This document shows positions 1 to 11,143 of a DNA stretch of 64,000 bases, piece after piece (within the stretch, counting starts at the first letter, position 1; each line of letters begins with the position of its first letter). The DNA is taken from assembly GCA_903813345.2 (NCBI GenBank), contig CAIIXF020000011.1:24918166-24982165 (forward strand), written 5' to 3'. The translations under genes and the position numbers were made by a program. Source of the stretch: Owenia fusiformis. Lineage: Eukaryota > Annelida > Polychaeta > Sabellida > Oweniidae. The notes under the pieces are model-generated. The model did not search any database. It was given only the letters and a program-made list of their open reading frames with translations, and had not been told where the DNA came from.

Positions 1-1155
1 CGTCATTAACCTCATTTTACAATTGTCTTTTTCAACTATACTCAGTTATCTGATATAGCATGGCTATATTGTGCCCTGATTGGCCAATGCATTCCAAGTT
101 TTTTTGCCTAGATACAAGGATTTTGTTAGAATATCAGAAGCTTAATAAATAGTCACTGAGCCGTTGTCACTACGAAACAATCTGGCCAGCATAATTGAAA
201 CAATGCTTCGTTTTACAGTATGTTATTATACAAGTGTAATTATTTGGATTAGCTTTGTACTTGTGATGTTTTTATACATCATAATAGTATCGATCATGAA
301 ACAAACGCTTAATGAGTTGCTGTAAATTACTTGAATAAGACACGTGTAATAAATAAATGCGATATCTTGTAATTAATTGTATTCATATCTGAAGTCCAAT
401 GTTTATATATGAAAAATGTACTCTCCCCTCCAAAAGTTTGACAACATTGCCTCACCATTGGATGGCCTGGTGGTTGAAATTGAGTTTTCCTACAGTTACA
501 TTAGCAGATAAGGTAAATTATTGCAAATCTATTATTTTGAATGATCTACAGTTGTAACAAAGAAGAGTCATTCTTTTTCTATTGTTTTTAAAAAATTGGC
601 AAGCTATTCAAAATCAGTGTCGCACAAAAGACGATTGACTGTCACACGCAATGCACTAAAGCTGCCCTAATTACACCCTAATCACTCATTAAATATTTTT
701 GTAGTAAACACAAAATAAATCAAATTTTGTATCACCGGACTGTTACATGCAGTGTACTGAAGCTGAACTAATTACACCCACTCCTCAATTCACTAACCTC
801 ATGAAATTCAGAAATCAATCTTTCCTAAAATTGGATCATGGGCCATTTGCCTTTCGTTACAGGATCTTAGAAATGCTAATAGCCTTGGGCAAAGGCCCTC
901 AGCTAAAACCCACTACTCATACTTTATCCATAACAGATTTACAAAGGTAAATGAAGGGAGTCGGTGATGCCAAACCTTTCGAGGGGATGTAATTACTCTG
1001 AACAATAACTAGGTTCACCATAAATAAAATAGACATTAACTCATTATTATCCATGATGTGTTCAACAAATCGACAAAAGAAATTCAGAAATTCAGAATTT
1101 CAATTATCCATCCATCAATCAGAATTTCGAGAGTGCTAAAGTGGGCGTGTTAGGT
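1..1155. other. Non-coding stretch with a solo MITE end and a short duplication
   Basis: No convincing exon is seen; the longest open frames are 60-70 codons with no family resemblance. At 419-446 lies a single copy of the terminal sequence (TCTCCCCTCC, then AGTTTGACAAC) that flanks the CACTCCCC-type MITEs at 3180, 25049 and 27225, without a partner nearby. A segment of about 58 bp at 637-694 recurs diverged at 738-796, a direct duplication with an offset near 100 bp. Confidence 0.45.
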
Positions 1156-2740
1156 TTTTAAAAATATAATATCAACACGGTGACCAAGTGTTAACAGTGG
1201 AGATTGTCCCGGGCGTGTTTTTCAAACGGTTTAGACGTTTTTTGGAAAAGTTGAGAGGTAGGTTGATAAATTTGGTTATGATATTGCGGTCACTTGATCT
1301 TTATGTAAATGTAAGTGATTTATATTGCTTACCTTACTATATATATCCTAACTTCAGGTATTCACAAACGCGTTATTTGCATGAATCCCATGATGCTATA
1401 GCCTTGTAAAATCGGAAAATGAGCGATTCTGGCAATGTTACAAATTATATTTTTGCCTGAAAATCACTAGCCTGCTTTGTATTCAATGAATACATCGATT
1501 AAAATTAAAAGAGCTTAAATAAGTAGCAATTGACCGAATATTTTTTGGGGAATAAACTATTTGGACGTGTCCAAAAATATCCCTTCTCCATCGTTAACTC
1601 CACTTCCTACATTTACAGTCATTTATGGCAATCCTAAGATAAAGATAGTTAAAATATAAACACGATCTTTAGAGTAGTGAATATTATTCCACGTTGTTGA
1701 ATGGGTAGTCTGTTTAAACTTAATTAAATAACACTAAATGCAAAGGTCCATGTGCAGTATGGCAAGTGATTTTAGACAGTCATATTTTTCACCATAAGTA
1801 GATTCTGGGTATAAATACAATGGTTTTTATTAAAACAATATGTTTTCTTTAAAGTGAAGTCCCCATGATAGTAAAATATCAATCTAACTGTCTGAAAAAT
1901 TATGGATTAGGACCCAACCTTGTCACTTTTTTAAAAATGTAAGGCTTATTTTCTAAAAAGGGGATCTTGTTTTTCTCAATATAAATATATCAAAAGTGTC
2001 TTCTACACTACTGTATATTAATAACTTCTGAAAAGGGGAATGGGTATTGAAATGCGATAAAGTTAAAAACCACATTTCCCATGTTATTTTCCCATCAGGA
2101 AAACTCATGCTATCCATTGTTTTCATCATGATTTTGCTCATCGAAAATTGATATCTTCAAAACTAGACTTTCAATACCATTCTACTTTTGAAGATGTTTA
2201 AGACCCCTTGTTGAATAATCTTTTCATGCAATAAAAATCAGAAAAGAAAGATCCTCTTTTGAGCTAATAAGCTCAACATTTTGAAAAAATTGTTGACGTG
2301 GGGTCCCTATTTATAATTTTTCGAATTTTTGATTGATATTTTTATCATCATGGGGACTTCAATTGAAAGAAAATATATTGTTTTAACCACTGCATTCATG
2401 CCCAGAAAGTACTCATGGTGAAAGATATAACCATCTAAAACCACTTGCCATACTGCACATGGACCTTTAGTTCATATTTCTGGCATGTTTGGTATATAAT
2501 TGCGAGTATGATGCGGAATGATCGCTTAAATAGACTCGTTGGTATGATCGAAGAAGAACATTTTAGGTAGATGTCAAGTAATGTTAGTTTGTAAAATATA
2601 GAATAGTCTTACCTTTTTGCTCCATTCTAACGAATGTCGTATTCCATGTTCTTACAAAATACGTCTAGATCGTTTGAAAAAACACGCCCGGAACAATTCA
2701 CATTGTTAAGACTTGAGCACCGTGATTTTTAGACTCTGCC
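1156..2740. mobile_element. Inverted-repeat element, about 1.6 kb, carrying a second one
   Basis: The end arms are reverse complements: about 1156-1250 (with CCGGGCGTGTTTTTCAAACG) matches 2650-2740 (with CGTTTGAAAAAACACGCCCG). The middle is not palindromic except for the separate inner element at 1742-2468. No transposase is visible, so this is a non-autonomous DNA transposon or foldback unit of unassigned family. Arm boundaries are approximate. Confidence 0.65.
1742..2468. mobile_element. MITE-like inverted repeat with arms of about 150 bp
   Basis: The left end AAAGGTCCATGTGCAGTATG is repeated inverted at the right end, and the arms stay alignable for about 150 bp (through a CCCCATGAT block near 1860 and 2350). 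It lies inside the 1156-2740 repeat, so it inserted later or the outer unit formed around it. No coding capacity. Confidence 0.7.
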
Positions 2741-3179
2741 TATAACCCTGTTTAATGTATTTAATGTATTTATCTTTATCTCTTAGTCTATCTAACGTCT
2801 GTTTTATTACATCGTTAATCTCATTGTTAAGCAAAAGTCTTTAGCTATATTCATTAAAACCATACCATTCTACATATTATACTGTTATATTGGAAAACTA
2901 TAAATGATAAATAAAATTTCCTTATAAGCTTATACTCATGATCAAGCAAGGCCAGCAATGGTCATAAAGAGGAATTGCAATCCCCTGGGCAATAACACGA
3001 GGGCGATGGCCATCACGCTATCTTTATTTTTGATGCAATGCGAACTAGCTGAAAGTACGTAATTCTAGATTCAGACAGAAAAACAATTTCTCATTTTTAT
3101 ACTTAATTCACAGAATGAGTCCTGCTCCACGTGTATTGTATCTAAAGATTCAAACATTAGCAAATACTACTGGGACATG

Positions 3180-3295
3180 TATACTTCCCTTCATAAGTTT
3201 GGCAACTGTGGATAGCATATCAATGAAAACAAGCTCTCAAAGATGCTAGCTCCAAAAAGGGACTTTCGGTTGCCAAACTTATGGAGGGAAGTATA
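3180..3295. mobile_element. Short TA-flanked MITE, CACTCCCC family
   Basis: 116 bp with ends TATACTTCCCTTCATAAG and its near-perfect inverse; each end carries the conserved inner block AGTTTGGCAAC. It is the shortest member of the family seen at 25049-25916 and 27225-28057. The TA at each edge fits Tc1/mariner-type target-site duplication. Confidence 0.75.
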
Positions 3296-4414
3296 TAGCA
3301 GTACATGAGGGTGGTTTAGCTACACGTTTTTAAGAAAACCTGCATTAGTGTAATATTTCGACCCCCGGGGATTCCGCTCTCAATTCACTCTCCCATGGAC
3401 CTAATTACAATTATTTTCGTTTACTTTTATATTCAATCAGTAGTAAAAAACTTTCGGGAGTAATATGTGTGTCAAAGAAGATGTTAAGCCAAATATTGAC
3501 CCGATAGCTCAAAAATAGAAAAAATCGAATTTTCTCTCTACAGTCATTGTTAAAGCAATAAAACCGAAATATAGCTGGTTTTCTATGATACATGTTAAAC
3601 AAACTCGTTTCGTAAGATATTTGGAGCTAAAACATGTATGACATACATTATTTTCTTCAGGAAGCATTATAATGTGCATCGAAATCAAATCGCCAGGAGA
3701 GTATTCAACAGACATGTGTATAATGATTCCCTTTGACACCAACGTGAAATTGCAAATCTCTCAGTTCTAAAATCGAACCTGTAGCTGATCAGGTATCTGA
3801 AGTAGACTAGGTAGCGCTTGTTTTGTTCACCCTATACACATTACTGCATTGATTCATGGACTTTGGGTTCACTGTTGCCACGGTGTTATAGCATGACGGT
3901 TACGCCACCTCTGAAAACGAGGTTGGACAGTTACGTTCACTGATTTATCCAATAAGATGGCCGCGATGGAAGCGAAAACTAAGGTTGGTGCATTATTTTC
4001 TACTAACTACTGGTATCAATGAAAGGATGAACGATTTATGTAAGCATCGCATTCGGTGATACATTCAGTAATGTATGTTTTGAACGTAGTCTTTGCAAAT
4101 TGATGCCCGGGGATAACATGAAATAAGAGAAAAACTGTCGAGTTCGAAATTCAAAACTACACAAAAATTTAGTAATTTGTTTATTTTTGTTGTTAGGGCA
4201 TGGTCTACATTGCCTAAAAACCTTGTGGTATATAGATGTAACCTACATACGATCATACAAAGCCAATTGAGCATTGGAAACCACCTAATATGTTCTACTC
4301 AAGCCATAATAATGTATTTTGAATTTGCGGTAACATAAAAAATCGATGGACGGTTACGCGAACCTGATTCTGACAGGTGGTTTACTAGAAGCGGAATATA
4401 AGCTGTAAACTTAC

Positions 4415-4652
4415 CGACTGAGATGTCCAAGTTCATATTTTTTAGTACATTCTCGTGATTTCTCAGTATATGTGCCTCAGAGCCACTCAAACTATTAACA
4501 GTAAGTGAACTGTGTATAAACAAGCCATAAAATGACAAATCCAGAACAGGAGCGTGGTCATATTGTAAATAACTAGATAACGGCAACTCCGCGGAGTAGC
4601 AAATCCCAACGAACAAAATATCAATTAGCGAATTCCAATCAATTATACTCAT
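4415..4652 (-). other. Exon-like open segment inside the CACxGTG transposon
   Basis: On the minus strand an ATG at 4652 opens a frame with a hydrophobic, signal-peptide-like start (LFVGICYSAELPL) followed by VLDLSFYGLFIHSS and a GSEAHILRNHEN block, ending near 4415 at a good splice donor (GTAAGT). The second family member carries the same segment (about 50600-50760, minus strand) with mostly conservative changes, one 1-base deletion and a GTAGGT donor. I do not recognise the protein. It may be a captured host exon or a remnant of the element's own gene. Confidence 0.35.
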
Positions 4653-5231
4653 TATTTTGGTTGAAATTGAAAAAATTAGATTTTAGAATTGCGAATTCCT
4701 GCAAAGCAGCCATTTTGAATTTTCTGAGATACAAATCTGAAAAATAATACCATAATTGTGATCTACTCCAAAATTCCTTCAATTTGAGTATAATATAGAC
4801 ATCGTACATTAGACGGCCATTTTGAATTTTAAGAGGCTCGAATCAGAAAAAAGATACAATATTTGCAATCTACTCTTAATTGCCTTTCATTTGAGTATAA
4901 TAAAGCTATACTTTAGAAAGATCTAAAAATTAGCGAAAATTTTTGTTTTCCTGTGCCCCCATACACGGCCCCTGGGGGTCAGGATGAAAAACACGGAATA
5001 TATGTGAAATAGATAAATGTTGTGAATATACTACCAAAATTTCAAATAATAATATTAATTACTTTGGTTCAGAATGAAAAATTTATGATTTTTGCGAAAA
5101 AGTCCCGTCATTTTTAAAGCGGCGGCCATCTTGAAAATTTTTATTTTTACGTAAAACTATTCACCAATATACATCTTTCCACTAAATATGAAGAAAATCT
5201 GTCTACTAGTATTTGAGTTATCTTCAGGACA

Positions 5232-6236
5232 GACGGACGGACGGACTGACGATTTTATGTAACAAAATTATTTCATACAACTACTCTTTACAGTGACATG
5301 GCTTTTTACAATGCAGGACAGCTGAAATTATTTGTAAAGCTAGGAAATGGGCAAAAAGTGAATTTCGCGAAACAAGAATGGCGACCATTTTGAAAATAGG
5401 CGAGCTTTTGAACCAAGAGTCTTAGGGGAGTTTTTTGTATTGACGTTGAACAAAATTAACTTAAAACGGGAATCCTATCGACAGAGGGTTTGAGGCAAAT
5501 GGTCCAAAAGTTGATTTTGCGAGACAGATGGACAAATCAGTGTTAACTAAAATGGCTGAAAATAAAAAAAATGGATATAGTTTTTCGCTGATTTTTCGTA
5601 ACAAAATTATTTCATCCATCTACTCTTTACATTGACATGGATTTTTACAATGTAGGACACCTGAAATTATTTGTAAAGCTAGGAAATGGGTCAAAAGTGA
5701 ATTTCGCGAGACAAAAATGGCCACCATTTTGAAAATAGGCGAGCTTTTGAACCAGGAGTCATATGGGGAGTTTTCTGTATTGATGTTGAACAGATATAAC
5801 TTAAAACAGGAATCCTATCGACAGAGATTTTAAAACGTGCCACTGTTATTGACGGAAAGTGGATTTCGCGAGTCAGATAGACAAATCAATGTTAACTAAA
5901 ATGGCTGAAAATAAAAAAATGGATATAGTTTTTCGCTGATTTTTCGTAACAAAATTATTTCATCCATCTACTCTTTACATTGACATGGATTTTTACAATG
6001 TAGGACAGCTGAAATTATTTGTAAAGCTAGGAAATGGGTCAAAAGTGAATTTCGTGAGACAAAAGTGGCGGCCATTTTGAAAATAGGCGAGCTTTTGAAC
6101 CAGGAGTTTTCTGTATTGATGTTGAACAGAAATAACTTAAAGCAGGAATCCTATCGACAGAGGTTTTAAAACGTGCCACTATTGTTGACGGACGGACAGA
6201 CGGACAGACGGACAGACAGACAGACAGACGGACAAG
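5232..6236. repeat. Tandem 345-bp units and GACGGACA microsatellites
   Basis: The block starting ACAAAATTATTTCAT occurs at about 5264, 5600 and 5948 and each copy continues with TTGTAAAGCTAGGAAATGGG and CCATTTTGAAAATAGGCGAG, giving about 2.7 tandem copies. Short GACGGACA runs stand at 5232-5252 and 6186-6235. All lie inside the transposon at 3879-6822. Confidence 0.75.
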
Positions 6237-6825
6237 TGAGTGATTGCAAAAGCTCACCATGTGAGCTAATTAGCATCAAGTACTGATGAATATGACAAAA
6301 TTAATAAAAATGAATCTGGGATACATATTTGAACGAGGTTCGCGTAACCGTCAATCAACTTTTGGCGTAACCGCAAATTAAAAATACAATATTATGGCTT
6401 AAGTAGAACATATTAGGTGGTTTCCAATGCTCAATTGGCTTTTTATGATCGTATGTACGTTACATCTATATACCCCGACATCGTTAGGCATTGTAGACCA
6501 TGACCTAACGACAAAAATAAACAAATTACTAAATTTTGTGTAGTTTTGAATTTCAAACTCAGCAGTTTTTCGCTTAATTATTCCATGTTATCCCCGGGCA
6601 TCAATTTGCAAAGAATACGTTCAAAATATATATTACTAAATGCATCACCGAATGCGATGTCTACAAAAATCGTTCATCCTCTCATTGATACACAGTAGAA
6701 GAAAATACTGCACCAGCCTTAGTTTTCTGTTCCATCGCGGCCATTTTATTGGATAAATCAGTGATCGTATTCGTCTAATTTCGTTTTCAGAGGTGTCGTA
6801 ACCGTCATGCTATAACACCGTGTTA

Positions 6826-7440
6826 AAGGCCAATGATGCTTCGATCGACGCGGATGCCATCCCTGTTTTAGTTATTTGCCAAATACTCTTGCTTGTTCGT
6901 GCAAAAGTGCCCTATGCATTGTCAATTGCCCCAAATACCCAAGCATCGCGATGAGCTCCTACCATATGTCTTATCTATCAGGTTCAATGTTTCCTCTGAT
7001 GATCCCCATAACATTATGGGTTGTGCGAGTCTCTCCCTCTCGTGTTTTTAAAGACTAAACTCCTCTATTGCCCACCGCCCTAACCTTTACGTAGTGTTCA
7101 TCTTTCCCGCCATTTCTCGGTTGCTTCGTCGTTTGATGGATCCATGCTATCAAAGAACTTGATGACATCGGCGTAACTTGCTGTGCAGGGATTTTCAGAA
7201 GACAAATAGCACTCTCTACTTCTACAGTAAACATACGTGGAGTAAAGTCGATTGCTGGGTAACCGGGTGTTAATGGATCGCCATAGCCAAATTAGGTGTT
7301 GATCCTCGTTGTGCTCCGGAGAAAGGAAGCCATTTTGAATTTGGAAAAAACAGCGCCCTCTTTGGGTACGTCTCCAGACTCAGAAAAGAGAATGACTCAC
7401 GATAAAGTCTACCATATCGCACAATAAGAACTTTAATTTT
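6826..7440 (-). pseudogene. Broken glutamate carboxypeptidase II-like (M28) peptidase
   Basis: Minus-strand translation in changing frames gives, in order, motifs of the NAALADase/transferrin-receptor family: KVLIVRYGRLYRES, GAQRGSTPNL, GYGDPLTPGYPAID, LKIPAQQVTP, SYADVIKFFDSM with EKWRE, NVMGIIRGNIEPDR, GAHRDAWVFGAIDN and GWHPRR. The HRD histidine and the later aspartate correspond to zinc-site residues in functional M28B enzymes. The order and spacing (about 600 bp for roughly 200 residues) match the enzyme without introns, suggesting a retrocopy. There are several frameshifts and in-frame stops, including one right after the AIDNA segment. The 3' continuation is cut by the transposon ending at 6822, and I found no continuation beyond 3879. 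It lies head-to-head with the gene starting at 7818. Confidence 0.75.
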
Positions 7441-7817
7441 TTATCGGTAACATTCATCCCCAATTCACCAGTTATCTTTACTTGTACCGCATGGTATACC
7501 GAAACGTACAACAAGAATACCGGCAGCCATAAGACAACCTGTAAGTACCACACATACATGTAATATAGCCAACACCCCTTGATGCACTGCAATTTCGTAA
7601 AACCCCACTTAGATAGTAATCGCGAATTCAACTGCCGGCTGGCAGATTAACCTACTATTTCATGTCCGATCAACCCATTTAAATTTGAACCTGGCACTTT
7701 TCCGTACATAGAAATTTGACCTTGAATTTGGCCTTGCTTGACCCCAATTATCATTCACACGTCATAACAGTACAATGGGTAGGCTATTAAGCTAATATCC
7801 ATAGTAACTCAAACAGA

Positions 7818-10217
7818 ATGCATCAGAAAATGAAGCCTGATAGAAACTCTCGCGTTGGTAATATCTTGAACACTGATGTAGATGGATCGATTTACAAACT
7901 TCAGTATTGGCAAATAATGTATGAAAACCCGTTCTTCAATCCGAACTGTCACCAAATTATCAAAGGTATGATATCAAATGTTAGACTTGATTACTTTATG
8001 TGATATTGCATGCTTTGCTATTTGTGAATATTTGCCTGAAGGAAGAATGAACAACAAAGGGACAAATAATATATAAGGGCTTAATGTTTCAGTAGTTTAT
8101 CGTGTTTTAACTTCTTATGATCACATTGCATATAATAGCAGAACAGAGCTATCTATTTTATTGTAATTCCATTTTGTTGAACGTGGGTATTTATCCACCT
8201 CTCCTTCAAAAATGGACCCAAATAGACCAGCCCCAGCCGAAACTTGAATAATTGCTTTAATATCTTTGCAATCAACCATTTTGAAGGTAAACAAAAATAA
8301 CCTATGTGTGACAAATTAACATGCATCATGCTTGCTAGATAAAGTTTATCATATTAATGCTATGGACAATCCCAGAATGTGCTCATTTCTCGAAAATCAA
8401 TCGAGCCAAATCGTAATATCAGACTCTTAGAGCATTCAGGAGAGAAACTATGGAGAAACACATAGTTATGGTACACTATTGAAGGTATGGTATGGTGTCA
8501 AAATAAAATCCATTGGCTAACGCAAATGAAAATGATCTATGTTAATTTCGAAACGTGGGCGCATTTTTGAATTGTCTATGGTATCATGATAATGAAGATA
8601 ATGTAACAATACGATCATGCAATGAATGCAGTATCTGTACCTAAAAATGAAGATAGTACATATTGAAGATTTTTTCCAGTTTTGACCGGCCCTGTTTTGG
8701 GTCACCCTGTACACGAAGAATCATAGCATGATCAATACTACAGTCATCAGATTTTTTGGAAACATTTTGACGATTCATTTTCAGAGCAAGATGTTAAAGA
8801 GGTTCTCCAATACACACCAAGTTCTGCCATCCCAACACGATCAAACAAACACAGCGGGACTTACCTTCCCGTAATTCCCACGACACAAGAAACACAATGC
8901 AATAATGCCGTTCGTTATTTCGAGTCAGGGGAAGGTCGAAACATTGACACGGGGCGTTGTTTGAAGGTAGATACTGACTCTGAACATGAACTAGCGACAT
9001 TAAGAACTAAAATGAAACCACCAAAAATCGTGGTACAAAAGCCATCCGACGTCAACTTTGACCGGTACTCAGTTACAAAACTTTTGCGCCGCCCTCTTTC
9101 TAACGCCCAAATGCGTTCACTCGACGAGAAACGGTCTGAACTCTACGATGACACGGACTATAAATTCAGAAAGTTCAGCTTTACAACTATCGCGGAAGAA
9201 GATCAATTGGGCGTTGATAATTTCTATAAAATATATTATCCTTGTTTACTGGAAAAAAACAAACGTAGACACCGTATTATCGAAAGCATGACTAGACTGG
9301 TAAATAACCGCCCCCTTCAATGCGACTCAAAATTTGAATTATCTCATTATATGTTATGCGGTAAGACCCTGGGTGATATTATGAATGTTGACACCACGTC
9401 TGCTGAGTCTCTTTTAGAGGGAAATGACGAGCCACATTTGACAACGAACACACGGAAACGTCTTGCAAATACAATTCTATCTAATGCTAAAATTAAAGAT
9501 GATTCAGAACATCCCGTTGATGGTGATTTGAATAAGGATGCCATTGAAGAGGATATTAGGATGGAGTACCAGTCTGCAAGTGGAAGAAGAATGAACTTTG
9601 CCGAAAGTTCCCCCCAAGCAACACTAGACGCCCGTCAGATATTCCAAGATGACACTTCCTTGGTCAAAACGTCTAACATCGTACTAGAAACTCTCCATGG
9701 GGGCGTTAAACGCGGCAGTCTATGGGCACATGCTGACATAGAGCCTGAACTCAAAGAAATGCAAGTAAACACAGATAGAAAGAAATACAAATATGAAAAG
9801 GGAAATGAAGATTCTGACGCTGAAAAAGCATTAACTGCGCTAAAATTCTTTGGAGAAATTCTAAACAGAGTCCACAGCGAGGATGAACTCCAACAAAGAA
9901 TTGACTCTCTTTCTGCCATCCCTAAGTCTGCGTTATCATCACAAAGTGATGTATCCTTGGGACACGAATGGGACAGCGGAAGTGACGTCAGTATCGATGA
10001 CGTTACGGACTATGAGCATCTACTTAGGTTTGGTGAAGCAGTTGTAGATGACGATTATAGCAAAGTTATTGCAAGCGAGGTGATTAACAAGAAAGGTGAT
10101 GTTATAGATGAAGTAGAAACCAACATTTCATATGATCATAATGAGAATATTGAAAGTGATCGAGGCAATGACGGCATTGAAGAGTCACCTATAACTTTTA
10201 ATAGAGACGAAATTTAA
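7818..10217 (+). CDS. Two-exon gene, 526-residue acidic protein of unknown family
   Basis: Exon 1 is 7818-7965 (ATG at 7818, in-frame stop upstream at 7788; donor G|GTATGA, phase 1). Exon 2 is 8785-10217 (acceptor TTTTCAG, TAA stop 10215-10217). Joining restores a glutamate codon and one frame of 526 residues. Residues 1-50 include YKLQYWQIMYENPFFNPN; about 110-260 are basic and mixed (PLSNAQMRSLDEKRSELYDD, FSFTTIAEED, KIYYPCLLEKNKRRHRIIES); about 370-425 look helical and charged (ELKEMQVNTDRKKYKYEKG, LQQRIDSLSAIP); the last 100 are rich in Asp and Glu. No signal peptide, membrane segment or catalytic motif is seen, so a soluble intracellular protein is likely. I recognise no family. The long unbroken frame and matching phases argue that it is real. 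Further 5' exons cannot be excluded. Confidence 0.75.
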
Positions 10218-11143
10218 TCTCAGCTCCCCCCTCGATTATCTTTAAATTGAACTTAACATGGTTAATTCAGAAAAAAACTTTGGATAATCTTTTACAAAAC
10301 CCTAAATCGACTTTTGATTAGCAAACGCAACTCATGATTGCATTCTAAAGAGAATAAATTCACTATTTAAAGGTAATAGATATTGTTTTCATACAACAGT
10401 TCCAAATAATGGGCTATTATTCAGAAACATTGGGATACTGTATTTAGAAAAGGTCAAGGCCTAAATGAATGATATTTTTGTTTTTCAATGGCCTCCTCAC
10501 ATATGATCTGAACGAAACTCCACGATGTCAATGTTTTGGGGCAAAATAAAGATTTTTATTTGAATTCTATAGAATGTCCAATGTATTGATAAGGACCCTA
10601 TCTTCCATTTGACACCAACAGCATCAAAGCTTACAATGATTAATCAAAAAATATGTTCGATCTGTCAAGCTTTATACATCAAGTTTTTATCAATGTCATT
10701 GAAAGATGGCGAAGTTGTTTGTATAACATGATACATTCATTTTTATAGAAATGTCGCCATCTTTTAAATCAAAAGTAATTAAAAACATGTTTGTTTAGCA
10801 TGTGCATGCATGTCTAATGACCTCTGAACTCCAAATGCGTTTTTCTATGTTCTCTTTTTAGTATAGTGGGCCTTTAATCAAATATGAGATTTCATTTTTT
10901 GTATGTCCCGTTGTCGCCGTATCGCAATGGTAACTGTAATTCATTTATCAATAAAAAAACTCGAAAACAAAATTCAAAGATAATATTATTAGACTGCAAA
11001 AATAGTGCATTACAATTGTATATCAATCAATAAATATTTTCATTGATTGCATTTGTTTTAGTAAGAATCCTGACATACAATTCAATGAGTGTCTAGTTTC
11101 CCATACCCTTAGTACGTTCCAAATCTATACAATAACACCAAGC
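10218..11143 (+). other. 3' flank of the 526-residue gene, with polyadenylation signals
   Basis: AATAAA occurs at 10353-10358 and again near 10545, either of which could end the transcript. No other coding or repeat structure was recognised up to the inverted-repeat element beginning at 11144. Confidence 0.45.

Larger units (their letters stand above)
3879..6822. mobile_element. Non-autonomous transposon, 2.9 kb, CACxGTG-ended family (copy 1)
   Basis: The two ends are inverted copies of each other for several hundred bases, starting CACGGTGTTATAGCATGACG at 3879 and its reverse complement ending at 6822. The arms run to about 4350 on the left and from about 6330 on the right. A shorter member is at 50369-51618. 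The centre holds three tandem copies of a unit of about 345 bp (5256-6180) and GACGGACA microsatellites. No transposase frame was found. It interrupts the peptidase pseudogene whose sequence starts directly at its right edge. No clear target duplication is seen for this copy. Confidence 0.8.

Noticed and set aside
3509-3742. Continuation of the M28 peptidase copy beyond the transposon
   Set aside because: Minus-strand translations left of 3879 showed none of the expected following motifs.
7380-7631. 83-codon minus-strand frame with a hydrophobic start as a secreted protein
   Set aside because: Another frame of the same DNA carries the peptidase motif KVLIVRYGRLYRES continuous with the pseudogene.
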